From Atherix ibis (lineage: Eukaryota; Arthropoda; Insecta; Diptera; Athericidae), in assembly GCA_958298945.1 (NCBI GenBank), contig OY282609.1:44545393-44609392 (forward strand): DNA of 64,000 nt, read 5' to 3'. The notes beneath the pieces are model-generated. The model saw only the letters and a program-made list of their open reading frames with translations, made no database searches and was not told the DNA's origin. The position numbers were made by a program, and so were the translations under genes. How positions within the stretch are numbered: the first letter of the stretch is position 1; every line of letters begins with the position of its first letter. This document shows positions 13,240 through 26,882 of this stretch, piece by piece.

Positions 13240-16063
13240 AACATGAAGTGGTATGTTTAAGAGGAATATGAAGTAGTATATTTAAGAGGAATATGAAGAA
13301 GTATATTTAAGAGGAATATGAAGTAGTATGTTTAAGAGAAATATGATGTAGTATGTTTAAGAGGAATATGAAGTAGTATGCTTATGAGCAATATGAAGTA
13401 GTATGTTTAAGAGGAACATGAAGTAGTATGTTTAAGAGGAATATGATGTAGTATGTTTAAGAGGAATATGAAGTAGTATGCTTAAGAGGAATAGGAAGTA
13501 ATATGTCTAAGAGGAATAGAAAGTAGTATGTTTAGGAGGAATATGAAGTAGTATGTTTAAGAGGAACATGAAGTAGTATGTTTAAGAGGAATTTAAAGTA
13601 GTATGTTTAAGAGGAATATGAAGGAGTATGTTTAAGAGGAATATGAAGAAGTATATTTAAGAGGAATAGGAAGTAGTATGTTTAAGAGGAATATGAAGTA
13701 GTATGTTTAAGAGGAATAAGTAGTAGTATATTTAAGAGGAATATGTAGTAGTATGTTTAAGAGGAATGTGAAGTAGTATGCTTAAGAGGAATATGAATTA
13801 TATGTTTAAGAGGAATATGAAATAGTATATTTAAGAGGAATATTAAGTAGTATATTTAAGATGATTATGAAGTAGTATATTTAAGAGGAATATGAAGTAG
13901 TATGTTTAAGAGGAATATGAAGTAGTATGTTTAAGAGGAGTATGAATTAGTATATTTAAGAGGAATATGAAGTAGTATATTTAAGAGTAATATGAAGTAG
14001 TATGTTTAAGAGGAATATGAAGTAATATATTTAAGAGGAATATGAAGTATTATATTTAAGAGGAATATGAAGTAGTATGTTTAAGAGGAATATGAAGTAG
14101 TATTTGTAAGAGGAATAAGAAGTATCATATTAAAGAGGAATATGAAGTAGTATGTTTAAGAGGAATATGAAGGAGTATGTTTAAGAGGAATATGAAGTAG
14201 TATATTTAAGAGTAATATGAAGTAGTATGTTTAAGAGGAATATGAAGTAGTATATTTAAGAGGAATATGAAGTAGTTTATTTAAGAGGAATATGAAGTTA
14301 TATGTTTAAGAGGAATATGAAGTAGTATGTTTAAGAGGAATATGAAGTAGTATGTTTAAGAGGAATAAGAAGTATTATATTAAAGAGGAATATGAAGTAA
14401 TATGTTTAAGAGGAATATGAAGGAGTATATTTAAGAGGAATATGAAGTCGTATGTTTAAGAGGAATATGAAGTAGTATGCTTAAGAGCAATATGAAGTAG
14501 TATGTTTAAGAGGAATATGAAGTAGTATGTTTAAGAGGAATATGAAGTAGTATGTTTAAGAGGAGTATGAAGTAGTATATTTAAGAGGAATATGAAGTAG
14601 TATGTTTAAGAGGAATATGAAGTAGTATGTTTAAGAGGAATATGATGTAGTATGTTTAAGAGGAATATGAAGTAGTATGTTTAAGAGGAATATGAAGTAG
14701 TATGTTTAAAAGGAATATGAAGTAGTATGTTTAAGAGGAATTTGAAGTAGTATGTTTAAGAGGAATATGAAGTAGTATATTTATGAGGAATATGAAGTAG
14801 TATATTAAAGAGGAATATGAAGTAGTATGGTTAAGAGGAATAAGAAGAAGTATGCTTAAGAGCAATATGAAGTAGTATGTTTAAGAGGAATATGAAGTAG
14901 TATGTTTAAGAGGAATATGAAGTAGTTTGTTTAAGAGGAGTATGAAGTAGTATATTTAAGAGGAATATGAAGTAGTATGTTTAAGAGGAATATGAAGTAG
15001 TATGTTTAAGAGGAATATGATGTAGTATGTTTAAGAGGAATATGAAGTAGTATGTTTAAGAGGAATATGAAGTAGTATGTTTAAGAGGAATATGAAGTAG
15101 TATGTTTAAGAGGAATTTGAAGTAGTATGTTTAAGAGGAATATGAAGTAGTATATTTATGAGGAATATGAAGTAGTATATTTAAGAGGAATATGACGTAG
15201 TATGTTTAAAAGGAATATGAAGTAGTATGTTTAAGAGGAATATGAAGTAGTATGTTTAAGAGAAATATGAAGTAGTATGTTTAAGAGGAATATGAAGTAG
15301 TATGTTTAAGAGGAATTTGAAGTAGTATGTTTAAGAGGAATATGAAGTTGTATATTTATGAGGAATATGAAATAGTATATTTAAGAGGAATATGACGTAG
15401 TATGTTTATGAGGAATATGAAGTAGTATGTTTAAGAGGAATATGAAGTAGTATGTTTAAGAGGAATATGAAGTAGTATGTTTAAGAGGAATTTGAAGTAG
15501 TATGTTTAAGAGCAATATGAAGTAGTATGTTTAAGAGAAATATGAAGTAGTTTGTTTAAGAGGAATATGAAGTAGTATGTTTAAGAGGAGTATGAAGTAG
15601 TATATTTAAGAGAAATATGAAGTAGTATGTTTAAGAGGAATATGAAGTAGTATGTTTAAGAGGAATATGATGTAGTATGTTTAAGAGGAATATGAAGTAG
15701 TATGTTTAAGAGTTATATGAAGTAGTATGTTTAAGAGGAATATGAAGTAGTATGTTTAAGAGGAATATGAAGTAGTATGTTTAAGAGGAATATGAAGTAT
15801 TATGTTTACGAGGAATATGAAGTAGTATTTTTAAGAGGAATATGAAGAAGTATATTTAAGATGAATATGAAGTAGTATATTTAAGAGGAATATGAAGAAG
15901 TATATTTAAGAGGAATATGAAGTAGTATGTTTAAGAGGAATATGAAGTAGTATGTTTAAGAGGAATATGAAGTAGTATATTTAAGAGGAATATGAAGTAG
16001 TATATTTAAGAAGAATATGAAGTAGTTTATTTAAGAAGAATATGAAGTAGTATGTTTAAGAGG
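13240..16063 (+). repeat. Left-arm higher-order unit L6 (2824 bp)
   Basis: The unit runs between AACATGAAGTGG markers at 13240 and 16064. It carries AGGAAGTAATATGTC near 13487 and GAATTATATG near 13.8 kb. From about 14.11 to 15.71 kb it is the partner of a nearly identical block in L7 at an offset of 2350 bp. From L6 onward this marker monomer is followed by TATGTTTAAGAGG, where L1-L5 mostly have TTTACGAG, so a subfamily change occurs near 13 kb. Confidence 0.8.
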
Positions 16064-18513
16064 AACATGAAGTGGTATGTTTAAGAGGAATATGAAGTAG
16101 TATATTTAAGAGGAATATGAAGAAGTATATTTAAGAGGAATATGAAGTAGTATGTTTAAGAGAAATATGATGTAGTATGTTTAAGAGGAATATGAAGTAG
16201 TATGCTTAAGAGCAATATGAAGTAGTATGTTTAAGAGGAACATGAAGTAGTATGTTTAAGAGAAATATGATGTAGTATGTTTAAGAGGAATAAGAAGTAG
16301 TATGCTTAAGAGGAATAGGAAGTAATATGTCTAAGAGGAATAGAAAGTAGTATGTTTAGGAGGAATATGAAGTAGTATGTTTAAGAGGAACATGAAGTAG
16401 TATGTTTAAGAGGAATATGAAGTAGTATGTTTAAGAGGAATATGAAGGAGTATGCTTAAGAGGAATAAGAAGTATCATATTAAAGAGGAATATGAAGTAA
16501 TATGTTTAAGAGGAATATGAAGGAGTATGTTTAAGAGGAATATGAAGTAGTATATTTAAGAGTAATATGAAGTAGTATGTTTAAGAGGAATAAGAAGTAG
16601 TATATTTAAGAGGAATATGAAGTAGTTTATTTAAGAGGAATATGAAGTTATATGTTTAAGAGGAATATGAAGTAGTATGTTTAAGAGGAATATGAAGTAG
16701 TATGTTTAAGAGGAATAAGAAGTATTATATTAAAGAGGAATATGAAGTAATATGTTTAAGAGGAATATGAAGGAGTATATTTAAGAGGAATATGAAGTCG
16801 TATGTTTAAGAGGAATATGAAGTAGTATGCTTAAGAGCAATATGAAGTAGTATGTTTAAGAGGAATATGAAGTAGTATGTTTAAGAGGAATATGAAGTAG
16901 TATGTTTAAGAGGAGTATGAAGTAGTATATTTAAGAGGAATATGAAGTAGTATGTTTAAGAGGAATATGAAGTAGTATGTTTAAGAGGAATATGATGTAG
17001 TATGTTTAAGAGGAATATGAAGTAGTATGTTTAAGAGGAATATGAAGTAGTATGTTTAAAAGGAATATGAAGTAGTATGTTTAAGAGGAATTTGAAGTAG
17101 TATGTTTAAGAGGAATATGAAGTAGTATATTTATGAGGAATATGAAGTAGTATATTAAAGAGGAATATGAAGTAGTATGGTTAAGAGGAATAAGAAGAAG
17201 TATGCTTAAGAGCAATATGAAGTAGTATGTTTAAGAGGAATATGAAGTAGTATGTTTAAGAGGAATATGAAGTAGTTTGTTTAAGAGGAGTATGAAGTAG
17301 TATATTTAAGAGGAATATGAAGTAGTATGTTTAAGAGGAATATGAAGTAGTATGTTTAAGAGGAATATGATGTAGTATGTTTAAGAGGAATATGAAGTAG
17401 TATGTTTAAGAGGAATATGAAGTAGTATGTTTAAGAGGAATATGAAGTAGTATGTTTAAGAGGAATTTGAAGTAGTATGTTTAAGAGGAATATGAAGTAG
17501 TATATTTATGAGGAATATGAAGTAGTATATTTAAGAGGAATATGACGTAGTATGTTTAAAAGGAATATGAAGTAGTATGTTTAAGAGGAATATGAAGTAG
17601 TATGTTTAAGAGAAATATGAAGTAGTATGTTTAAGAGGAATATGAAGTAGTATGTTTAAGAGGAATTTGAAGTAGTATGTTTAAGAGGAATATGAAGTTG
17701 TATATTTATGAGGAATATGAAATAGTATATTTAAGAGGAATATGACGTAGTATGTTTATGAGGAATATGAAGTAGTATGTTTAAGAGGAATATGAAGTAG
17801 TATGTTTAAGAGGAATATGAAGTAGTATGTTTAAGAGGAATTTGAAGTAGTATGTTTAAGAGCAATATGAAGTAGTATGTTTAAGAGAAATATGAAGTAG
17901 TTTGTTTAAGAGGAATATGAAGTAGTATGTTTAAGAGGAGTATGAAGTAGTATATTTAAGAGAAATATGAAGTAGTATGTTTAAGAGGAATATGAAGTAG
18001 TATGTTTAAGAGGAATATGATGTAGTATGTTTAAGAGGAATATGAAGTAGTATGTTTAAGAGCAATATGAAGTAGTATGTTTAAGAGAAATATGAAGTAG
18101 TTTGTTTAAGAGGAATATGAAGTAGTATGTTTAAGAGGAGTATGAAGTAGTATATTTAAGAGAAATATGAAGTAGTATGTTTAAGAGGAATATGAAGTAG
18201 TATGTTTAAGAGGAATATGAAGTAGTATGTTTAAGAGGAATATGACGTATTATGTTTACGAGGAATATGAAGTAGTATTTTTAAGAGGAATACGAAGAAG
18301 TATATTTAAGATGAATATGAAGTAGTATATTTAAGAGGAATATGAAGAAGTATATTTAAGAGGAATATGAAGTAGTATGTTTAAGAGGAATATGAAGTAG
18401 TATGTTTAAGAGGAATATGAAGTAGTATATTTAAGAGGAATATGAAGTAGTATATTTAAGAAGAATATGAAGTAGTTTATTTAAGAAGAATATGAAGTAG
18501 TATGTTTAAGAGG
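16064..18513 (+). repeat. Left-arm higher-order unit L7, deleted (2450 bp)
   Basis: The unit has the 16311 marker but lacks the GAATTATATG 24-mer. Near 16.45 kb a GAAGGAGTATGCTTAAG monomer passes directly into the AATAAGAAGTATCATATT monomer, skipping several hundred bases present in L6 and L8. From 16.46 to 18.06 kb it matches L6 at exactly 2350 bp. Near 18.06 kb it gains about 100 bp by repeating AGAGCAAT-type monomers, after which the offset to L6 is 2450 bp. Confidence 0.8.
16461..18060 (+). repeat. Copy of 14111-15710 at 2350-bp offset
   Basis: Rare variants recur at exactly 2350 bp (94 monomers): AAGTTATATG 14297/16647, AAGTCGTATG 14446/16796, and AGTAGTATGGTTAAG 14821/17171. Agreement begins at the AATAAGAAGTATCATATT monomer. 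It stops where AGAGTTAT at 15711 is matched by AGAGCAAT at 18061. Only a few differences are visible by eye, so this is a young segmental duplication. Confidence 0.85.
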
Positions 18514-21500
18514 AACATGAAGTGGTATGTTTAAGAGGAATATGAAGTAGTATATTTAAGAGGAATATGAAGAAGTATATTTAAGAGGAATATGAAGTAG
18601 TATGTTTAAGAGGAATATGATGTAGTATGTTTAAGAGGAATATGAAGTAGTATGCTTAAGAGCAATATGAAGTAGTATGTTTAAGAGGAACATGAAGTAG
18701 TATGTTTAAGAGAAATATGATGTAGTATGTTTAAGAGGAATAAGAAGTAGTATGCTTAAGAGGAATAGGAAGTAATATGTCTAAGAGGAATAGAAAGTAG
18801 TATGTTTAGGAGGAATATGAAGTAGTATGTTTAAGAGGAACATGAAGTAGTATGTTTAAGAGGAATATGAAGTAGTATGTTTAAGAGGAATATGAAGGAG
18901 TATGCTTAAGAGGAATATGAAGAAGTATATTTAAGAGGAATAGGAAGTAGTATGTTTAAGAGGAATATGAAGTAGTATGTTTAAGAGGAATAAGTAGTAG
19001 TATATTTAAGAGCAATATGTAGTAGTATGTTTAAGAGGAATGTGAAGTAGTATGTTTAAGAGGAATATGAATTATCTGTTTAAGAGGAATATGAAATAGT
19101 ATGTTTAAGAGGAATATTAAGTAGTATATTTAAGATGAATATGAAGTAGTATATTTAAGTGGAATATGAAGTAGTATGTTTAAGAGGAATATGAAGTAGT
19201 ATGTTTAAGAGGAATATGAATTAGTATATTTAAGAGGAATATGAAGTAGTATATTTAAGAGTAATATGAAGTAGTATGTTTAAGAGGAATATGAAGTAGT
19301 ATATTTAAGAGGAATATGAAGTAGTATATTTAAGAGGAATATGAAGTAGTATGTTTAAGAGGAATATGAAGTAGTATGTTTAAGAGGAATATGAAGTAGT
19401 ATGTGTAAGAGGAATAAGAAGTATTATATTAAAGAGGAATATGAAGTAGTATGTTTAAGAGGAATATGAAGGAGAATGTTTAAGAGGAATATGAAGTAGT
19501 ATATTTAAGAGTAATATGAAATAGTATGTTTAAGAGGAATATGAAGTAGTATATTTAAGAGGAATATGAAGTAGTATATTTAAGAGGAATATGAAGTAAT
19601 ATGTTTAAGAGGAATATGAAGTAGTATGTTTAAGAGGAATATGAAGTAGTATGTTTAAGAGGAATAAGAAGTATTATATTAAAGAGGAATATGAAGTAGT
19701 ATGTTTAAGAGGAATATGAAGGAGTATGTTTAAGAGGAATATGAAGTAGTATGTTTAAGAGAAATATGAAGTAGTATGTTTAAGAGGAGTATGAGTAGTA
19801 TATTTAAGAGGAATATGAAGTAGTACGTTTAAGAGGAATATGAAGTAGTATGTTTAAGAGGAATATGATGTAGTATGTTTAAGAGGAATATGAAGTAGTA
19901 TGTTTAAGAGAAATATGAAGTAGTATGTTTAAAAGGAATATGAAGTAGTATGTTTAAGAGGAATTTGAAGTAGTATGTTTAAGAGGAATATGAAGTAGTA
20001 TATTTATGAGGAATATGAAGTAGTATATTAAAGAGGAATATGAAGTAGTATATTTAAGAGGAATAAGAAGAAGTATGCTATAGAGCAATATGAAGTAGTA
20101 TGTTTAAGAGGAATATGAAGTAGTATGTTTAAGAGGAATATGAAGTAGTATGTTTAAGAGGAGTATGAAGTAGTATATTTAAGAAGAATATGAAGTAGTA
20201 TGATTAAGAGGAATATGAAGTAGTATGTTTAAGAGGAATGTGATGTAGTATGTTTAAGAGGAATATGAAGTAGTATGTTTAAGAGGAATATGAAGTAGTA
20301 TGTTTAAGAGGAATATGAAGTAGTATGTTTAAGAGGAATTTGAAGTAGTATGTTTAAGAGGAATATGAAGTAGTATGCTTAAGAGCAATATGAAGTAGTA
20401 TGTTTAAGAGGAATATGAAGTAGTATGTTTAAGAGAAATATGAAGTAGTATGTTTAAGAGGAGTATGAGTAGTATATTTAAGAGGAATATGAAGTAGTAC
20501 GTTTAAGAGGAATATGAAGTAGTATGTTTAAGAGGAATATGATGTAGTATGTTTAAGAGGAATATGAAGTAGTATGTTTAAGAGAAATATGAAGTAGTAT
20601 GTTTAAAAGGAATATGAAGTAGTATGTTTAAGAGGAATTTGAAGTAGTATGTTTAAGAGGAATATGAAGTAGTATATTTATGAGGAATATGAAGTAGTAT
20701 ATTAAAGAGGAATATGAAGTAGTATATTTAAGAGGAATAAGAAGAAGTATGCTATAGAGCAATATGAAGTAGTATGTTTAAGAGGAATATGAAGTAGTAT
20801 GTTTAAGAGGAATATGAAGTAGTATGTTTAAGAGGAGTATGAAGTAGTATATTTAAGAAGAATATGAAGTAGTATGATTAAGAGGAATATGAAGTAGTAT
20901 GTTTAAGAGGAATGTGATGTAGTATGTTTAAGAGGAATATGAAGTAGTATGTTTAAGAGGAATATGAAGTAGTATGTTTAAGAGGAATATGAAGTAGTAT
21001 GTTTAAGAGGAATTTGAAGTAGTATGTTTAAGAGGAATATGAAGTAGTATATTTATGAGGAATATGAAGTAGTATATTTAAGAGGAATATGACGTAGTAT
21101 GTTTAAAAGGAATATGAAGTAGTATGTTTAAGAGGAATATGAAGTAGTATGTTTAAGAGAAATATGAAGTAGTATGTTTAAGAGGAATATGAAGTAGTAT
21201 GTTTAAGAGGAATTTGAAGTAGTATGTTTAAGAGGAATATGAAGTTGTATATTTATGAGGAATATGAAATAGTATATTTAAGAGGAATATGACGTAGTAT
21301 GTTTATGAGGAATATGAAGTAGTATGTTTAAGAGGAATATGAAGTAGTATGTTTAAGAGGAATATGAAGTAGTATGTTTAAGAGGAATTTGAAGTAGTAT
21401 GTTTAAGAGCAATATGAAGTAGTATGTTTAAGAAAAATATGAAGTAGTTTGTTTAAGAGGAATATGAAGTAGTATGTTTAAGAGGAGTATGAAGTAGTAT

Positions 21501-21960
21501 ATTTAAGAGAAATATGAAGTAGTATGTTTAAGAGGAATATGAAGTAGTATGTTTAAGAGGAATATGATGTAGTATGTTTAAGAGGAATATGAAGTAGTAT
21601 GTTTAAGAGTTATATGAAGTAGTATGTTTAAGAGGAATATGAAGTAGTATGTTTAAGAGGAATATGAAGTAGTATGTTTAAGAGGAATATGAAGTATTAT
21701 GTTTACGAGGAATATGAAGTAGTATTTTTAAGAGGAATATGAAGAAGTATATTTAAGATGAATATGAAGTAGTATATTTAAGAGGAATATGAAGAAGTAT
21801 ATTTAAGAGGAATATGAAGTAGTATGTTTAAGAGGAATATGAAGTAGTATGTTTAAGAGGAATATGAAGTAGTATATTTAAGAGGAATATGAAGTAGTAT
21901 ATTTAAGAAGAATATGAAGTAGTTTATTTAAGAAGAATATGAAGTAGTATGTTTAAGAGG
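18514..21960 (+). repeat. Left-arm higher-order unit L8 (3447 bp)
   Basis: The markers are at 18514 and 18761, with a mutated 24-mer (GAATTATCTG) near 19.07 kb. It shares the rare AAGTGGAATATG monomer (about 19.16 kb) with L9 and L10. A 674-bp tandem duplication at about 19.74-21.05 kb accounts for its extra length. Confidence 0.8.
19736..21050 (+). repeat. 674-bp tandem duplication A
   Basis: Two copies lie at an offset of 674 bp (26 monomers of 25 bp plus one of 24 bp). The 24-mer is GAGTATGAGTAG at 19787 and 20461. GCTATAGAGC recurs at 20077 and 20751. Edges are approximate: the left copy begins near 19.74 kb, and the right copy loses its match near 21.05 kb. Confidence 0.85.
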
Positions 21961-24738
21961 AACATGAAGTGGTATGTTTAAGAGGAATATGAAGTAGTAT
22001 ATTTAAGAGGAATATGAAGAAGTATATTTAAGAGGAATATGAAGTAGTATGTTTAAGAGGAATATGATGTAGTATGTTTAAGAGGAATATGAAGTAGTAT
22101 GCTTAAGAGCAATATGAAGTAGTATGTTTAAGAGGAACATGAAGTAGTATGTTTAAGAGAAATATGATGTAGTATGTTTAAGAGGAATAAGAAGTAGTAT
22201 GCTTAAGAGGAATAGGAAGTAATATGTCTAAGAGGAATAGAAAGTAGTATGTTTAGGAGGAATATGAAGTAGTATGTTTAAGAGGAACATGAAGTAGTAT
22301 GTTTAAGAGGAATATGAAGTAGTATGTTTAAGAGGAATATGAAGGAGTATGCTTAAGAGGAATATGAAGAAGTATATTTAAGAGGAATAGGAAGTAGTAT
22401 GTTTAAGAGGAATATGAAGTAGTATGTTTAAGAGGAATAAGTAGTAGTATATTTAAGAGGAATATGTAGTAGTATGTTTAAGAGGAATGTGAAGTAGTAT
22501 GTTTAAGAGGAATATGAATTATATGTTTAAGAGGAATATGAAATAATATGTTTAAGAGGAATATTAAGTAGTATATTTAAGATGAATATGAAGTAGTATA
22601 TTTAAGTGGAATATGAAGTAGTATGTTTAAGAGGAATATGAAGTAGTATGTTTAAGAGGAATATGAATTAGTATATTTAAGAGGAATATGAAGTAGTATA
22701 TTTAAGAGTAATATGAAGTAGTATGTTTAAGAGGAATATGAAGTAGTATATTTAAGAGGAATATGAAGTAGTATATTTAAGAGGAATATGAAGTAGTATG
22801 TTTAAGAGGAATATGAAGTAGTATGTTTAAGAGGAATATGAAGTAGTATGTGTAAGAGGAATAAGAAGTATTATATTAAAGAGGAATATGAAGTAGTATG
22901 TTTAAGAGGAATATGAAGGAGAATGTTTAAGAGGAATATGAAGTAGTATATTTAAGAGTAATATGAAATAGTATGTTTAAGAGGAATATGAAGTAGTATA
23001 TTTAAGAGGAATATGAAGTAGTATATTTAAGAGGAATATGAAGTAATATGTTTAAGAGGAATATGAAGTAGTATGTTTAAGAGGAATATGAAGTAGTATG
23101 TTTAAGAGGAATAAGAAGTATTATATTAAAGAGGAATATGAAGTAGTATGTTTAAGAGGAATATGAATGAGTATGTTTAAGAGGAATATGAAATCGTATG
23201 TTTAAGAGGAATATGAAGTATTATGTTTACGAGGAATATGAAGTAGTATTTTTAAGAGGAATATGAAGAAGTATATTTAAGATGAATATGAAGTAGTATA
23301 TTTAAGAGGAATATGAAGAAGTATATTTAAGAGGAATATGAAGTAGTATGTTTAAGAGGAATATGAAGTAGTATGTTTAAGAGGAATATGAAGTAGTATA
23401 TTTAAGAGGAATATGAAGTAGTATATTTAAGAAGAATATGAAGTAGTTTATTTAAGAAGAATATGAAGTAGTATGTTTAAGAGGAACATGAAGTGGTATG
23501 TTTAAGAGGAATATGAAGTAGTATATTTAAGAGGAATATGAAGAAGTATATTTAAGAGGAATATGAAGTAGTATGTTTAAGAGGAATATGATGTAGTATG
23601 TTTAAGAGGAATATGAAGTAGTATGCTTAAGAGCAATATGAAGTAGTATGTTTAAGAGGAACATGAAGTAGTATGTTTAAGAGAAATATGATGTAGTATG
23701 TTTAAGAGGAATAAGAAGTAGTATGCTTAAGAGGAATAGGAAGTAATATGTCTAAGAGGAATAGAAAGTAGTATGTTTAGGAGGAATATGAAGTAGTATG
23801 TTTAAGAGGAACATGAAGTAGTATGTTTAAGAGGAATATGAAGTAGTATGTTTAAGAGGAATATGAAGGAGTATGCTTAAGAGGAATATGAAGAAGTATA
23901 TTTAAGAGGAATAGGAAGTAGTATGTTTAAGAGGAATATGAAGTAGTATGTTTAAGAGGAATAAGTAGTAGTATATTTAAGAGGAATATGTAGTAGTATG
24001 TTTAAGAGGAATGTGAAGTAGTATGTTTAAGAGGAATATGAATTATATGTTTAAGAGGAATATGAAATAGTATGTTTAAGAGGAATATTAAGTAGTATAT
24101 TTAAGATGAATATGAAGTAGTATATTTAAGTGGAATATGAAGTAGTATGTTTAAGAGGAATATGAAGTAGTATGTTTAAGAGGAATATGAATTAGTATAT
24201 TTAAGAGGAATATGAAGTATTATATTTAAGAGTAATATGAAGTAGTATGTTTAAGAGGAATATGAAGTAGTATATTTAAGAGGAATATGAAGTAGTATAT
24301 TTAAGAGGAATATGAAGTAGTATGTTTAAGAGGAATATGAAGTAGTATGTTTAAGAGGAATATGAAGTAGTATGTGTAAGAGGAATAAGAAGTATTATAT
24401 TAAAGAGGAATATGAAGTAGTATGTTTAAGAGGAATATGAAGGAGAATGTTTAAGAGGAATATGAAGTAGTATATTTAAGAGTAATATGAAATAGTATGT
24501 TTAAGAGGAATATGAAGTAGTATATTTAAGAGGAATATGAAGTAGTATATTTAAGAGGAATATGAAGTAATATGTTTAAGAGGAATATGAAGTAGTATGT
24601 TTAAGAGGAATATGAAGTAGTATGTTTAAGAGGAATAAGAAGTATTATATTAAAGAGGAATATGAAGTAGTATGTTTAAGAGGAATATGAATGAGTATGT
24701 TTAAGAGGAATATGAAATCGTATGTTTAAGAGGAATAT
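21691..24738 (+). repeat. 1524-bp tandem duplication with mapped joint
   Basis: The first copy is about 21691-23214 and the second about 23215-24738. The block starts with GAAGTATTATGTTTACG and ends just after the AAATCGTATG monomer. At the joint (about 23215) the end of copy 1 runs directly into the start of copy 2. After 24738 the array continues differently, with GCTTAAGAGC. Few substitutions separate the copies. Confidence 0.85.
21961..23484 (+). repeat. Left-arm higher-order unit L9, short (1524 bp)
   Basis: This unit spans 61 monomers, one of them the 24-mer at 22516. It is nearly identical to the following 1.25 kb at a 1524-bp offset: marker 22208/23732, 24-mer 22516/24040, GAATGTTTAA 22921/24445, AAATCG 23191/24715. 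It ends by jumping from an AAATCGTATG-type region (about 23.20 kb) back to the TTATGTTTACG monomer that opens the block. Confidence 0.85.
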
Positions 24739-26882
24739 GAAGTAGTATGCTTAAGAGCAATATGAACTAGTATGTTTAAGAGGAATATGAAGTAGTATGT
24801 TTAAGAGAAATATGAAGTAGTATGTTTAAAAGGAATATGAAGTAGTATGTTTAGGAGGAATTTGAAGTAGTATGTTTAAGAGGAATATGAAGTAGTATAT
24901 TTATGAGGAATATGAAGTAGTATATTAAAGAGGAATATGAAGTAGTATATTTAAGAGGAATAAGAAGAAGTATGCTATAGAGCAATATGAAGTAGTATGT
25001 TTAAGAGGAATATGAAGTAGTATGTTTAAGAGGAATATGAAGTAGAATGTTAAAGAGGAGTATGAAGTAGTATATTTAAGAAGAATATGAAGTAGTATGT
25101 TTAAGAGGAATATGAAGTAGTATGTTTAAGAGGAATATGATGTAGTATGTTTAAGAGGAATATGAAGTAGTATGTTTAAGAGGAATATGAAGTAGTATGT
25201 TTAAGAGGAATATGAAGTAGTATGTTTAAGAAGAATTTGAAGTAGTATGTTTAAGAGGAATATGAAGTAGTATATTTATGAGGAAAATGACGTAGTATGT
25301 TTAAGAGGAATATGAAGTAGAATGTTTAAGAGGAATATGAAGTAGTATGTTTAAGAGGAGTATGAGTAGTATATTTAAGAGGAATATGAAGTAGTTCGTT
25401 TAAGAGGAATATGAAGTAGTATGTTTAAGAGGAATATGATGTAGTATGTTTAAGAGGAATATGAAGTAATATGTTTAAGAGAAATATGAAGTAGTATGTT
25501 TAAAAGGAATATGAAGTAGTATGTTTAGGAGGAATTTGAAGTAGTATGTTTAAGAGGAATATGAAGTAGTATATTTATGAGGAATATGAAGTAGTATATT
25601 AAAGAGGAATATGAAGTAGTATATTTAAGAGGAATAAGAAGAAGTATGCTATAGAGCAATATGAAGTAGTATGTTTAAGAGGAATATGAAGTAGTATGTT
25701 TAAGAGGAATATGAAGTAGTATGTTAAAGAGGAGTATGAAGTAGTATATTTAAGAAGAATATGAAGTAGTATGTTTAAGAGGAATATGAAGTAGTATGTT
25801 TAAGAGGAATATGATGTAGTATGTTTAAGAGGAATATGAAGTAGTATGTTTAAGAGGAATATGAAGTAGTATGTTTAAGAGGAATATGAAGTAGTATGTT
25901 TAAGAAGAATTTGAAGTAGTATGTTTAAGAGGAATATGAAGTAGTATATTTATGAGGAAAATGACGTAGTATGTTTAAGAGGAATATGAAGTAGAATGTT
26001 TAAGAGGAATATGAAGTAGTATGTTTAAGATAAATATGAAGTAGTATGTTTAAGAGGAATATGAAGTAGTATGTTTAAGAGGAATATGAAGTAGTATGTT
26101 TAAGAGGAATATGAAGTAGTATGTTTAAGACGAATATGAAGTAGTATGTTTAAGAGCAATATGAAGTAGTATGTTTAAGAGGAATATGAAGTAGTATTTT
26201 TAAGATGAATATGAAGTAATATATTTAAGAGGAATATGAAGTAGTATATTTAAGAGGAATATGAAGTAGTATGTTTAAGAGGAATATAAAGTAGTATGTT
26301 TAAGAGGAATATGAAGTAGTATGTTTAAGAGCAATATGAAGTAGTATGTTTAAGAGAAATATGAAGTAGTGTGTTTAAGAGGAATATGAAGTAGTATGTT
26401 TAAGAGGAGTATGAAGTAGTATATTTAAGAGAAATATGAAGTAGTATGTTTAAGAGGAATATGAAGTAGTATGTTTAAGAGGAATATGATGTAGTATGTT
26501 TAAGAGGAATATGAAGTAGTATGTTTAAGAGTTATATGAAGTAGTATGTTTAAGAGGAATATGAAGTAGTATGTTTAAGAGGAATATGAAGTAGTATGTT
26601 TAAGAAGAATATGAAGTTTTATGTTTACGAGGAATATGAAGTAGTATTTTTAAGAGGAATATGAAGAAGTATATTTAAGATGAATATGAAGTAGTATATT
26701 TAAGAGGAATATGAAGAAGTATATTCAAGAGGAATATGAAGTAGTATGTTTAAGAGGAATATGAAGTAGTATGTTTAAGAGGAATATGAAGTAGTATATT
26801 TAAGAGGAATATGAAGTAGTATATTTAAGAAGAATATGAAGTAGTTTATTTAAGAAGAATATGAAGTAGTATGTTTAAGAGG
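23485..26882 (+). repeat. Left-arm higher-order unit L10 (3398 bp)
   Basis: The first 1.25 kb repeats L9. The middle holds a second 674-bp tandem duplication (about 24.82-26.01 kb), with the same GCTATAGAGC variant that marks the 674-bp pair in L8. From about 26.1 kb monomers are simpler and close to consensus before the AGAGTTATATG monomer near 26.53 kb. Confidence 0.8.
24820..26010 (+). repeat. 674-bp tandem duplication B
   Basis: GCTATAGAGC recurs at 24974 and 25648, TTTAAAAGGAAT near 24.83 and 25.50 kb, and AGGAAAATGACG at 25281 and 25955, all at 674 bp. The 24-mer GAGTATGAGTAG (25358) lies between the copies. This is the same period and the same variants as pair A about 4.8 kb upstream, so the two pairs share ancestry. 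Confidence 0.85.
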
